A stretch of 54,646 nucleotides of DNA from Candidatus Gastranaerophilales bacterium (GTDB lineage: Bacteria; Cyanobacteriota; Vampirovibrionia; Gastranaerophilales; Gastranaerophilaceae): positions 1 to 54,646 of the forward strand of contig CALUSA010000005.1 in NCBI GenBank assembly GCA_944323275.1, in the 5' to 3' direction. Below the pieces are notes generated by a model. The model saw only the letters and a program-made list of their open reading frames with translations, had not been told where the DNA came from and searched no databases. Made by a program: the position numbers and the translations under genes. Of the stretch, positions 16,201 to 24,168 are shown one piece after another. The stretch's first letter is position 1. Each line of letters opens with the position of its first letter.

Positions 16201-17077
16201 AATCTGCGGCTTGTCCTGCAGCAGCTGCGCTTAAAGCACCAGACATCGTTACAGATGCGGCTGCTTCTTCCGCTGTTTTTTCTATTTCTTTGATAAAATC
16301 CTCGCTCGCATTTTCAACCAGTGCCATATGAGCGATAGCTGCTTGATCCACCTCCTCTCTGTTCCCTGATAAAACACTTAAAGTGCTGTCATTTAAGAGT
16401 TCGTGGTAATTCTTTAATTGAGAAACAATATCATCAAAGTCATTTATATCGCAGAAGGTATCACGGCATTGAGTACAATTTGCAACATGTTTAATAAAAT
16501 ATATTTTATCAGCTTCATCTGCCTGTTCATCCAGAATGCTGACACACAAAGACAAAATATTATCGTGTTCTTCATCAGAATATTTTTTAGGTGTTATATT
16601 TAACCCTTCTGCATAAGGAATAAATTCTTCAAAAGGTTTAAGCAAATCCAGAGGATATGTGTAATATTCTTGTCCGTTTTTATCATATTCAAGTTCGCTT
16701 TCCGGTATAAAACCTAAAAATTCAAAATCTTTCAGCGAATTGTCGAATCTTACCACAATATAAGCCTGAGGCTTAATATCATATTTGACCTGCAGCTTAG
16801 GCACGGTAAAAGTTTTGTCGTTAAAAGTAACCCTTACATCAAAGCGAGCGTTGTTAGCGTAAATATCGGCAATTTCTATTTCTTTGGCAAATACAGCTGA
16901 TTTATAAAGGCTATGGCTGGAGTGTGTCTTAAGACCGTTTTCCGTCAGATATTTTGCTGTGGCATTTGCTGCAATACCAAGAGCATAAACTCTTTTTCTT
17001 AAATAATCATCTTCGACTTTACAGGCAACAAACTTTGCATTATCAAGAACGTCTTCACCGATATTAATCTTTATCAT
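13253..17077 (-). CDS. DUF1822-like / anti-sigma zinc finger / acidic repeat / TM / TonB-C fusion protein
   Basis: This 1274-residue protein has five recognisable parts. Residues 1-150 resemble the cyanobacterial DUF1822 family (conserved-looking ADIYANNARFDVRV and FLGFIPESEL). Residues 165-215 carry HVANCTQC (His197, Cys201, Cys204), the HxxxCxxC motif of zinc-finger anti-sigma factors. Residues about 260-1075 are extremely acidic and probably disordered, with 52-residue tandem repeats. A single membrane helix follows (about 1082-1104). Residues about 1160-1274 look like a TonB C-terminal domain. The predicted topology puts the zinc finger in the cytoplasm and the TonB-like end in the periplasm, which suits signal transfer across the envelope to the sigma-like factor encoded next. 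The sigma partnership is inferred from motif and position. Confidence 0.75.
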   Translation of the reverse strand: MIKINIGEDVLDNAKFVACKVEDDYLRKRVYALGIAANATAKYLTENGLKTHSSHSLYKSAVFAKEIEIADIYANNARFDVRVTFNDKTFTVPKLQVKYDIKPQAYIVVRFDNSLKDFEFLGFIPESELEYDKNGQEYYTYPLDLLKPFEEFIPYAEGLNITPKKYSDEEHDNILSLCVSILDEQADEADKIYFIKHVANCTQCRDTFCDINDFDDIVSQLKNYHELLNDSTLSVLSGNREEVDQAAIAHMALVENASEDFIKEIEKTAEEAAASVTMSGALSAAAAGQAADSILAAQAAEEPLEPMVLNMYDAPESSQGTTIADKNIQDETLDSSESLLLEDTDLEVETNNTNSAKAGNSTLLLANENAVVPELSVDENIIDTAAKEQEMSQEVSNADISTDSFLVEDNLTENSFDELNASIEEFAGEPLEDMLQLESDDEVAEDKAEEIQKSEEEPLNLQLSDDSEEENLVPQVPVDVEAKDSLNEQTSIEGMFSDELSLDLDEPEPLAVSDDDMFAQDEISAAQDGLNLEENTQAADDDLQLDSLSDDSENTVLTQEDSVSLDIETEQSLALDDLEDFSKMDEPEILSEELEEAKELSVDEHAEEKNVEETVQNIVNTADLDELTLGEDDDLSQLNDSDSLELDNLAAFDETEEPAEEKSVEEAVQDTINISDSDELPIPEDDLPQLNDSDSLELDNLAAFDETEEPAEEKSAEKSVQDTINISDSDELPIPEDDLPQLNDSDSLELDNLAAFDEIEESAEEKSVEESAQDTMNISDFDELSISEDDFSELNGSDSLELDDLETIDEIEPQEDNFQAGLNMDNTPEQNNVDSDFGLSDDGLTDFKEEDTTEDVWVASSQPQEPVELKYDDEEPEQISVQNENQTGFIEDDVFDINKQEPVIESFDNDTEEHVSDFDFPDYNYENMQTDNAESSAQQDLSQEQPVQTGQNINVSVPAASEAKIQGEDSDEEDLQELLDDDLLALLSDEDSEGKENQEDEQSAEPSAFVDTENSETQDGIVLPEEDALLGQETEHTSEIAENEEIENLFDEQEAPQEGEQVELDLSQEPMSAEAVKKTKKLAIAGALIALLAIGGIAGGYYIYQKNTAAVNNDSADAAQDNQVFDFQNSAVQGEEQDTSSGAVSQDINKSMTNSFSDKPAAISITKLSWQVNEKLAVEPSVKEYLQTAGKNIQLNLQNDLANAADVAFNNSVKVSFEIAPDNTLKGIQVLESSGSDKIDAIITKSIKNTLKYVSVPKLQNYKSDYFLTLIINF
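14650..15225 (-). repeat. 156-base tandem repeats inside the acidic region
   Basis: Three consecutive near-identical units are spaced exactly 156 bases apart (for example the GATTATCCAGCTCC segment at 14821, 14977 and 15133), flanked by a diverged unit. Each encodes 52 residues of Asp/Glu/Ser-rich sequence with the core LNDSDSLELDNLAAFDE. In-frame unit length and high identity point to recent expansion, and copy number probably varies between strains. Confidence 0.85.
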
Positions 17078-17264
17078 AAAAATTCCTCTTATTCTGCTCT
17101 CTATTAATACAGATTACAGTTCTTAAAAAAATATTCCAAAACCATGTAAAAAATGTTATAATGTAACAAAATGTTTCATAATTTCAAGCATGATGGATTG
17201 TTATAGCAATAAATTGTTTTCTGCAGTTTTGTATAAACACAGTGTGTAAAAAAGGAGTGTAAAC

Positions 17265-17675
17265 ATGTCAAATAGCTTTTCTACAATTACGCCTATGAAT
17301 CCGGCAACTATTTCAAGAAAACCGACTTATGCTGTAAACAGCCAGCCACAACCGGCAGCAAGCACACCTATAGACGCTCCTGCAGGTCAACCAGCTAAAA
17401 AGAAAAGCCACTGGTTTTTAAAAACTCTTGCAGCAGTTGTTGTTCTCGCAGCAGCAGTAGGTTTGGGAAGAAAATATTTACCTAATACATTTGATCCTGC
17501 AGCAAAATTAGCCGGTACTGAAAACTTTATGCAAAAAGGTTTATATTACACAAAATTAGGCATTGCAAAAGCCGGTGAGTTTGTTAATACATATACCTCA
17601 AAAGCCTGGAATGCCACAAAGAATTTTGTAACCAATCTTTTCGCTAAAAAAGACGGCGGAAATGTTGCATCATAA
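17265..17675 (+). CDS. Small single-pass membrane protein, unknown function
   Basis: This 136-residue protein starts after a good ribosome site (AAAGGAG, nine bases before ATG). It has a Pro/Ala/Thr-rich N-terminus (1-45) and a basic KKKSH segment. One membrane helix follows (about 49-66, LKTLAAVVVLAAAVGLG). The C-terminus is amphipathic and lysine-rich. There is no cleavable signal. It is divergent from the giant zinc-finger gene across a 187-base gap that contains TATAAT at 17157-17162, and it ends in a strong terminator, so it is a one-gene unit. I do not recognise the family. Confidence 0.65.
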   Translation: MSNSFSTITPMNPATISRKPTYAVNSQPQPAASTPIDAPAGQPAKKKSHWFLKTLAAVVVLAAAVGLGRKYLPNTFDPAAKLAGTENFMQKGLYYTKLGIAKAGEFVNTYTSKAWNATKNFVTNLFAKKDGGNVAS

Positions 17676-17700
17676 TTAATTAAAAATAATGAAAAATAAA

Positions 17701-17729
17701 AACGGTACATAAAATGTGTACCGTTTTTT
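17701..17729 (+). terminator. Rho-independent terminator
   Basis: AACGGTACA (17701-17709) pairs with TGTACCGTT (17717-17725) across a seven-base loop, followed by a T-run to 17729. It ends the small membrane-protein gene. Confidence 0.9.
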
Positions 17730-17748
17730 ATTGAATATTCATGCCTGT

Positions 17749-17778
17749 TTGCAATCTGTACGCCTTCACGGGTATAAT
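17749..17778 (+). promoter_or_regulatory. Promoter of the helicase gene, apparently leaderless
   Basis: TTGCAA (17749-17754) and TATAAT (17773-17778) are 18 bases apart. The hexamer ends only six bases before the ATG at 17785, so transcription should start at or next to the start codon. Confidence 0.7.
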
Positions 17779-17784
17779 GTATTT

Positions 17785-19782
17785 ATGGAAAATTTAACAA
17801 CTGAAAAAACTAACCAGGTTGCCGTAAAAAAATACGTTTTAAAAAAACAAAATATACAATCGCAATACAAAATAGATTATGAAAAAGAACTTAATCCTGC
17901 ACAACTCGAAGCTGTTAAAAGCAAAGACGGCTCAATACTCGTTATTGCAGGTGCAGGATCGGGCAAAACCAAAACCCTGACCTACCGTGTGGCAAGATTA
18001 ATAGAAAGCGGAATAAAACCTGACAATATTTTGCTTTTGACATTTACCAAAAAAGCAGCCGATGAAATGCTTAGCCGTGCGGTAATGATTCTTGATTCCC
18101 GCTGCGAGAAAGTTGCGGGCGGAACCTTCCATTCTTTTGCAAACTATATTTTACGCAAATATTCAAACTGCCTTGAGCTTCAAAACAACTTCACCATCAT
18201 AGACCGTGCTGATGCGGAAGATGTTGTAAACCACATAAGAAGTAAAGTAGTTGATAAACATGAAAAACGCTTTCCCCGTAAAAACACCATTCTTGATATT
18301 TATTCCAAAGCAATAAACAAAAATATGTCGGCTCAATCTGTTATACAAACCGAGTACAACCAGTTTGAGCACTGTCTTGAAAAGATTAACGAAATTTCAA
18401 AACAATACATTGCCTACAAAAGACAAAACAGCCTTCTGGATTATGACGACCTGCTTTTGTATTTAAAAACTCTTTTAACGTCCAATGATGAGATAAGAAA
18501 AAAGCTCTCAAATCAATATAAATACATAATGATAGACGAATATCAGGATACTAATGCGCTGCAGGCAGAAATAATTAAACTCCTTGCAAGCGAGCATAAC
18601 AATGTGATGGCTGTCGGTGATGATTCGCAGAGTATTTATTCCTTCCGAGGAGCAAATTTCAGAAATATTCTGGATTTTCCGCAAATTTTCCCTGGTACCA
18701 AAATTATCAAACTTGAACAAAACTACAGAAGTTCTCAAAATATACTTGCTTTAACCAACGAGATTATAAAAAAAGCAAAAGAAAAATACACAAAAAATCT
18801 TTTTTCGGAAATTGTATTTAACGAAAAACCGGCAATTATTGCAACAAATGACATGCAAACAGAAGCGGAATTTATCGCACAGAGGGTAATTGAACTTCAA
18901 GAGGAAGATATTTCTTTAAACGATATGGCAGTACTTTGCCGCAGCGCAAGAATGACGTATAATCTTGAAATTGAACTTGCAAAACGGGCGATTCCGTACA
19001 AAAAATTCGGCGGTCTAAAATTCATAGAAACTGCACACATAAAAGATGTTATTGCTCATTTGAGATTTATCCTAAACCCGAATGACATAATCAGCTTGAA
19101 CAGAATACTTCTGCTTTTAGACGGTGTAGGAAATCAAACGGCAGTGCGGCTTTTGCCAATGCTTTCAAAGGCTGATGTACAGACAGACGAACTTATGCTG
19201 CCGGCTAAAAGCTCTGATAGCATAAAAAAACTGTTTAATACTATTGAAAACCAGCGCAAACTTCTTTTAAACCCTGCCTCAATTGTAGAAAATGTCATTA
19301 CATATTACGAGCCGATTTTAACAGACAAATACGATGATTATAAAAAAAGGTTAAAGGATTTAGAACATTTTGTGTATTTGTCACAGCAATATAAAAGTCT
19401 TGAAAATTTTTTAAGCGACCTTGCACTTGAGCCTCCTGATTCTTCGGTATCAGAAGTTGAAGACGGTGCCGTAAAAGATGAATATTTAACGCTTTCAACA
19501 ATTCACAGCGCAAAAGGTCTGGAATGGAAGGCTGTATTTATTATAGGTGCGGTTGACGGACGTTTTCCGTCTGTGTACTCTTTTAATTCAGAAGAAGAAT
19601 TAGACGAAGAACTGCGCCTTATGTACGTTGCAGCGACAAGAGCAAAAAGCTGGCTTTACATAACATATCCGATTGATATGTTCGACTATTCAACCGGTAT
19701 GGTATTATCCAAACCTTCACGCTTTTTGGATGGAATAAGGGACGATATTTTAGAACGCTGGTCGCTGGAGCTTGAAGAATAG
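17785..19782 (+). CDS. UvrD/Rep/PcrA-type superfamily 1 DNA helicase
   Basis: The 665-residue protein is a 3'-5' DNA helicase of the UvrD group, used in repair and in clearing stalled replication forks. All SF1A motifs are seen: GAGSGKT (56-62, Walker A), LLLTFTKKAADEM, IMIDEYQDTN (Walker B), GDDSQSIYSFRGA, EQNYRS, LSTIHSAKGLEWKAV and LRLMYVAATRAK. It is slightly shorter than typical PcrA/UvrD and lacks their long C-terminal tail. I place the start at 17785. The reading frame is open upstream, but that part overlaps a terminator and the promoter. The pepA promoter lies over its last codons. Rep, PcrA and UvrD cannot be told apart by eye. Confidence 0.9.
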   Translation: MENLTTEKTNQVAVKKYVLKKQNIQSQYKIDYEKELNPAQLEAVKSKDGSILVIAGAGSGKTKTLTYRVARLIESGIKPDNILLLTFTKKAADEMLSRAVMILDSRCEKVAGGTFHSFANYILRKYSNCLELQNNFTIIDRADAEDVVNHIRSKVVDKHEKRFPRKNTILDIYSKAINKNMSAQSVIQTEYNQFEHCLEKINEISKQYIAYKRQNSLLDYDDLLLYLKTLLTSNDEIRKKLSNQYKYIMIDEYQDTNALQAEIIKLLASEHNNVMAVGDDSQSIYSFRGANFRNILDFPQIFPGTKIIKLEQNYRSSQNILALTNEIIKKAKEKYTKNLFSEIVFNEKPAIIATNDMQTEAEFIAQRVIELQEEDISLNDMAVLCRSARMTYNLEIELAKRAIPYKKFGGLKFIETAHIKDVIAHLRFILNPNDIISLNRILLLLDGVGNQTAVRLLPMLSKADVQTDELMLPAKSSDSIKKLFNTIENQRKLLLNPASIVENVITYYEPILTDKYDDYKKRLKDLEHFVYLSQQYKSLENFLSDLALEPPDSSVSEVEDGAVKDEYLTLSTIHSAKGLEWKAVFIIGAVDGRFPSVYSFNSEEELDEELRLMYVAATRAKSWLYITYPIDMFDYSTGMVLSKPSRFLDGIRDDILERWSLELEE

Positions 19783-19800
19783 TCACGTTAGGCGTATAAT
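19772..19800 (+). promoter_or_regulatory. Promoter of pepA
   Basis: TTGAAG (19772-19777) and TATAAT (19795-19800) are 17 bases apart. The -35 overlaps the end of the helicase gene. An AAAGGAG ribosome site follows before the ATG at 19834. Confidence 0.75.
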
Positions 19801-19833
19801 TGACCCAAAGATAGCTTTTTAAAGGAGTTTATA

Positions 19834-21336
19834 ATGGCTGAAAAGATAGAATTAAACGTAGAAAAAGGACTTTTAGAAGATACGCCGGCAAACGTACTTG
19901 TTTTAAACCTTTATGAAGGTGTAAAAATCCCATCGGGTGCTACAGGTTCTGTTGATATTGCCCTGAACGGCTTAATCACAAAATTTGTAATCGGTCAGGA
20001 GGGTTTTGACGGCAAATTCGGCTCAATGTACACTTTGCAGACATACGGCAAAATCGGTGCTGAAAAAATCCTTCTTGTCGGTATGGGCAAAGCAAAAGAT
20101 TTTACACCTAACAGATTGAGAGAACTTTCGGCAAAAATTATTAAAAAATGTAAGAAAATGACTAATGCCAAAAGAATAATCTCTGTTCTGCACGGTGCAG
20201 GCATCGGCGGTTATGACCCCGAACTCAGTGCCAGAATGATTACGGAAGGTACTTTGCTGGGTGCATATTCCTTTGACAAATACAAAACAGACAAAAAAAC
20301 TCAAAAAATTAACGAGTTTGTAATTGTTGATATGGATGAAGAAAACTGCAAAAAAGCAAAAGCCGGTATGAAAAAAGGCAAAATTATTTCTTCTGCGGTT
20401 AACTTTACAAGAGATTTGTCAAACGAGCAGCCAGCCTACACAACTCCGACAAAACTGGCTGAAATTGCCCAGAGTTTAAAAGATGTCGAAGTTACCGTTT
20501 ATGACAGAGATGAAATTGCCAAAATGGGTATGGGAGCATTTTTAGGTGTTGCAAAAGGCAGCAGCCAGCCGCCTAAATTTATACATATCAAATATAACGG
20601 CAGCAATCAAAAATTAATTCAAAGAAAAATTGCAATAATAGGCAAAGGCATTTGTTTTGACTCCGGGGGGCTGGATATAAAACCGCCGTCATCAATGCTG
20701 AATATGAAAGATGACATGTCAGGCGCAGCAGCAATTTTAGGTGTGATGAGCGTTATGAAAGACCTAAAACCCTCCTGCGAAGTCCACGGTATTATTGCAG
20801 CATGTGAAAACATGCCGGGTGCTTCCGCTTACAAACCGGGGGACATTTTAACAGCCAAAAACGGAAAGACTATTGAAGTTGACAACACAGATGCAGAAGG
20901 CAGATTGACCCTTGCAGACGCTTTATGTTATGCATGTGAGCTTGATGTTGATGAAGTTGTTGACCTTGCAACACTTACAGGTGCCTGCGTTGTAGCTTTA
21001 GGCAGTGCAGCCTCAGGTATCATGGGCAACCACCAGCCGACCATAGACAAACTGATAAAATGCGCAAACGCCGGCGGTGAAAAGATGTGGCAAATGCCTA
21101 TGTTTGAAGAATACAAAGATTCTTTAAAAAGCGATATTGCAGATATGAAAAACACCGGCTCAAGAATGGGCGGAACACAAATAGCCGGACTGTTTTTGCA
21201 GAACTTTGTCAAAAAAGTCCACTGGGCACACATAGATATTGCAGGCACAGCTTATATTGAAAAACCGCAGAATGAATTCTGCAAAGGTGCAACAGGTGCA
21301 GGCGTAAGAACATTAATAAACTATATTATGTCATAA
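19834..21336 (+). CDS. pepA: Cytosol (leucyl) aminopeptidase, family M17
   Basis: The 500-residue enzyme removes N-terminal residues from peptides in the cytoplasm, using two metal ions in a hexamer. The catalytic C-terminal domain is intact: GKGICFDSGGLDIKP with the metal-binding Lys and Asp, MKDDMSGAA with catalytic Lys, and the family signature NTDAEGRL followed by TLADAL. Length matches the family. Some bacterial PepA proteins also bind DNA, but nothing here shows that. It has its own promoter and ribosome site and ends in a terminator, so it is monocistronic. Confidence 0.95.
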   Translation: MAEKIELNVEKGLLEDTPANVLVLNLYEGVKIPSGATGSVDIALNGLITKFVIGQEGFDGKFGSMYTLQTYGKIGAEKILLVGMGKAKDFTPNRLRELSAKIIKKCKKMTNAKRIISVLHGAGIGGYDPELSARMITEGTLLGAYSFDKYKTDKKTQKINEFVIVDMDEENCKKAKAGMKKGKIISSAVNFTRDLSNEQPAYTTPTKLAEIAQSLKDVEVTVYDRDEIAKMGMGAFLGVAKGSSQPPKFIHIKYNGSNQKLIQRKIAIIGKGICFDSGGLDIKPPSSMLNMKDDMSGAAAILGVMSVMKDLKPSCEVHGIIAACENMPGASAYKPGDILTAKNGKTIEVDNTDAEGRLTLADALCYACELDVDEVVDLATLTGACVVALGSAASGIMGNHQPTIDKLIKCANAGGEKMWQMPMFEEYKDSLKSDIADMKNTGSRMGGTQIAGLFLQNFVKKVHWAHIDIAGTAYIEKPQNEFCKGATGAGVRTLINYIMS

Positions 21337-21360
21337 TTTAAATATTTAAAACAAAATAAA

Positions 21361-21387
21361 AAAGGCTCTTTAAAACAGAGCCTTTTT
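21361..21387 (+). terminator. Rho-independent terminator of pepA
   Basis: AAAGGCTCT (21361-21369) pairs with AGAGCCTTT (21377-21385) across a seven-base loop, followed by T residues. The remaining gap to 21540 is AT-rich and shows only one near-match to a DnaA box (TTTTACACA). Confidence 0.9.
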
Positions 21388-21539
21388 TATTTTGTTTTTA
21401 TGTAATACTCAGTAGAAATTGCCATCTCATACAAAAGGTGTAGTTTTTCATTTTCTTATTTAATTTTTTAAAAATTTACCCGTTATTTTATATGTGAGCG
21501 TTATTTTTACACAGAGAATATACGGAAAAATTTAAACTT

Positions 21540-21899
21540 ATGACTGAATTTTTACACGGACAAGAAGCTTTTTTAAAAGTTGGTAATTATCAAACCGATG
21601 TATTTGAAGCTATTAATGAAGCAAAAGATTATATTTTAAACAATGATTGTCCGTTTTTAAGTATAGATATTTCAGGTTTAAATGTAATAGATGCAATTAA
21701 AGTTTGTGTGCTGTCATCTACTTTCCATTATGCAAAATACTGCAAAGGCAGAATAAGATGGTTTGTTAAAGACAGGAAAATAAAAGATCAAATTTCTCTT
21801 TTAAAATTAGATAATATTGAAATAGAAATAAAACAAACCCGCAGAAATTATGCTGATTTTGGGGAAATACCGTTAAGAAACTTAAGACTTTGTCATTAA
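21540..21899 (+). CDS. Small STAS-like protein, unknown function
   Basis: The product has 119 residues. The pattern ...FLSIDISGLNVIDAIKVCVLSSTFHYAKYCKGRIRWFV (shown only in part here: SIDISGLNVIDAIKV at about 41-55) recalls the strand-helix core of STAS domains, in which a small protein relays a regulatory signal. This is a fold guess, as no phosphorylatable Ser in the usual DSSG context is present. There is no membrane segment. It ends 40 bases before dnaA, and the dnaA promoter appears to lie in that gap. Confidence 0.5.
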   Translation: MTEFLHGQEAFLKVGNYQTDVFEAINEAKDYILNNDCPFLSIDISGLNVIDAIKVCVLSSTFHYAKYCKGRIRWFVKDRKIKDQISLLKLDNIEIEIKQTRRNYADFGEIPLRNLRLCH

Positions 21900-21901
21900 A
21901 T

Positions 21902-21932
21902 TTGGAAACTTCATATTATTTTGATGTAAAAT
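21902..21932 (+). promoter_or_regulatory. Possible dnaA promoter, leaderless type
   Basis: TTGGAA (21902-21907) and TAAAAT (21927-21932) are 19 bases apart, and the -10 ends seven bases before the dnaA ATG. There is no ribosome site before the ATG. Confidence 0.45.
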
Positions 21933-21939
21933 TAAATAT

Positions 21940-23322
21940 ATGAGTCAGGTTAATATTATTGAAGTTTGGAATGCGGTTTTGGATATTCTGGAGAAACAAA
22001 TCTCCGAGTCTACTTTTGCTACATGGATTTTGCCGCTGGAACCGCAATATTATGATGACAGTTGTTTTGTCGTACACACCGGTCAGGCATTTGCTGTAAA
22101 CCTTTTAAGGGGCAATCATTACAACCAGATTGCCGCTGCAGTAAAGACGGTTCTTAATAAAGACCTCGAAATAAAAATTATTTTTGATGAAGAACTTCAA
22201 AAAAAGATAGAAAAGAAATCCAAAGCACGTGCAGCCGCTACCCAAACAGCAGAACAGCCTCAAAAACCAAAATATGACAGTCTTACACAGATGCAGTCAT
22301 CGAACTTAAATTTAAAATATAAGTTTGAAAACTTTGTTGTAGGCTCCAACAACAAACTTGCATACGTAACAGCCCAGACAGTTGCTCAAAAACCCGGCGA
22401 AAAATACAACCCGTTGTATATATACGGCGGTCCTGGGCTTGGAAAAACGCACATAATGCAAGCAATAGGACATTACATAATAAAAAACAGTCCTGACTTA
22501 AAAGTACTTTTTATTACTGCGGAAGAATTTGTCAATGACGTTGTAAACGCACTTGCCAGAGGCGATGAAAAAACTAAAAACATGAACAAATTCCGCAAAA
22601 AATACAGAGAAGTTGATGTACTGCTAATTGATGATATCCAGCTCATTGCCGGTAAAACAAGGACTGAAGAAGAAGTTTTTAATACTTTTAACACACTTCA
22701 CGGGGCAGGCAAACAAATTGTACTGACATCAGACAGAACACCTAAAGAAATTCCCTCACTGTCAGACAGGCTTGTAAGCCGTTTTGAATGGGGATTGATG
22801 GCAGATATACAGCCGCCGGATATCGAAACAAGAATGGCTATTTTGTCTAATCTTGCAAAAGATTCTAACATAGAGGTACCAAACAATATTATAGAATTTC
22901 TTGCGACAGTATATGCTAGCAATATAAGAGAACTTGAAGGTGCTTTTAACAGGGTAACGGCTTATGCAAGTATTAACGAAACACCATTAACAATTGAAAA
23001 CGTCAAAAAAATCATAAACTACGAAGAAAAAGAAAATACCTATACCTTTGACGGAATAGTAAATGAGGTTGCATCCTATTATAATATTTCTGCCAAAGAC
23101 ATAAAGGGGTCAAGCCGCAGCGCAAAAATTGCACAGGCAAGACAGGTCGCAATTTATCTTTGCCGTGAACTTACAAAACAAAGTCTGCCTGCTATAGGTG
23201 ATTTTTTCGACAAAAAGCATACAACTATTTTGTATTCGTACGACAAAATGAAAGAAGAATTAAAAACCAGCAATTCTCTTGTCCACAGTGTTGAAACGAT
23301 TGAAAAACGACTTAGCGATTAA
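21940..23322 (+). CDS. dnaA: Chromosomal replication initiator protein DnaA
   Basis: The 460-residue protein initiates replication by binding DnaA boxes and opening the origin. All four domains are present: a helical domain I (VLDILEKQISESTFATWI and following), a short Gln/Lys-rich linker (about 90-115), an AAA+ domain with Walker A GGPGLGKT and Walker B VLLIDDIQ, and a DNA-binding domain IV ending in the basic helix and the KKHTTILYSYDKM signature. dnaN is not adjacent. The next gene reads the other way and ends 12 bases after dnaA. I find no cluster of DnaA boxes nearby, so the origin is probably elsewhere. Confidence 0.97.
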   Translation: MSQVNIIEVWNAVLDILEKQISESTFATWILPLEPQYYDDSCFVVHTGQAFAVNLLRGNHYNQIAAAVKTVLNKDLEIKIIFDEELQKKIEKKSKARAAATQTAEQPQKPKYDSLTQMQSSNLNLKYKFENFVVGSNNKLAYVTAQTVAQKPGEKYNPLYIYGGPGLGKTHIMQAIGHYIIKNSPDLKVLFITAEEFVNDVVNALARGDEKTKNMNKFRKKYREVDVLLIDDIQLIAGKTRTEEEVFNTFNTLHGAGKQIVLTSDRTPKEIPSLSDRLVSRFEWGLMADIQPPDIETRMAILSNLAKDSNIEVPNNIIEFLATVYASNIRELEGAFNRVTAYASINETPLTIENVKKIINYEEKENTYTFDGIVNEVASYYNISAKDIKGSSRSAKIAQARQVAIYLCRELTKQSLPAIGDFFDKKHTTILYSYDKMKEELKTSNSLVHSVETIEKRLSD

Positions 23323-23334
23323 AAATTCTTTGCG

Positions 23335-24156
23335 TTATGAATTCAAAAGTTTTAATGACATAACAACTGTTTCAAACTGTTGAATAATGTCTTTTATAAA
23401 ATCCTCGTCATTAAAATTGTTTTTAAAATCAAACCATCCGTGTTCAGTATAAGTCGATTCTGTTTCTGCAGAACTTAATACAACATATAGATTATTGTTC
23501 AATATTGCAAATGACACATTGCAGTTATACTTTTTAATAATCGTGCATATTTTTTTACACAAACTATCATCTGAAAAATTTTTCTGGTCGAGTTTGTTTG
23601 TAAAAGTAATGTGATAATTAGCATTTACAACATCGCAGTAGGTTTCGCCTTTACGCAAAACCGACTTTTCTATAATATCCTCATATTTTTTTTTGTTAAA
23701 AATCAACTTTACCGTATCAGGCGTATCTAAGCTTAATCCCTTTTTTTTGAAGAATATTTTGCCAAAAGTTTTTGCATAATATTGTGTTGAAACAAGAACA
23801 CCGTTAAAAACCCTGACATCTTTTCTTCCGTCATTTTTATAAAGCTCTATTGACTTTGCATCAAAAGCCTTGCCTGCACTGTTGCCTGTAAAACAACCGT
23901 TATATTTTACAGTAAAAAAATCAGGAAAAAGTCTTAATTCTTTTAAAAATTCATGCGTACCTTCAACGGATTTAGCTTCATAAGGAGCAAAACGCCCTAA
24001 AATATCACATGTAAGACTAAAAGCCTTCAATGCTGCAGCTTGATTCTTCCAGGGTAATACTTTTTTCTTTGATAATTCAAGCAATTCCGGTGCAAGCCGT
24101 GACTGATAAAATTTTTCAAATTCTTCAATATTATAAGTATATTTAAAACCGCCCAT
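23335..24156 (-). CDS. DUF3137-like protein, unknown function
   Basis: The product has 273 residues. The opening (EEFEKFYQSRLAPELLEL) and the mid-part (VFNGVLVSTQYYAKTFGKIFF) resemble, from memory, the DUF3137 family. Members of that family often have two membrane helices near the N-terminus, which are absent here, so this would be a soluble version. A slightly hydrophobic helix lies at about 40-56 (NQAAALKAFSLTCDILG). It is the last gene of the folD group (12 bases after folD) and converges on dnaA. Confidence 0.5.
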   Translation of the reverse strand: MGGFKYTYNIEEFEKFYQSRLAPELLELSKKKVLPWKNQAAALKAFSLTCDILGRFAPYEAKSVEGTHEFLKELRLFPDFFTVKYNGCFTGNSAGKAFDAKSIELYKNDGRKDVRVFNGVLVSTQYYAKTFGKIFFKKKGLSLDTPDTVKLIFNKKKYEDIIEKSVLRKGETYCDVVNANYHITFTNKLDQKNFSDDSLCKKICTIIKKYNCNVSFAILNNNLYVVLSSAETESTYTEHGWFDFKNNFNDEDFIKDIIQQFETVVMSLKLLNS

Positions 24157-24168
24157 TTAAATTCCTTT

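Noticed and set aside
13618-16603. Plus-strand open frames opposite the giant acidic protein
   Set aside because: They are by-products of a biased, repetitive coding strand. None has a ribosome site or recognisable domain.
17716-17784. Upstream extension of the helicase from 17716
   Set aside because: It would begin in the terminator hairpin of the preceding gene and run through the promoter. The MENL start at 17785 fits the family.
21390-21940. Replication origin next to dnaA
   Set aside because: Only one near-match to a DnaA box (TTTTACACA) is present, there is no box cluster, and dnaN is not adjacent.
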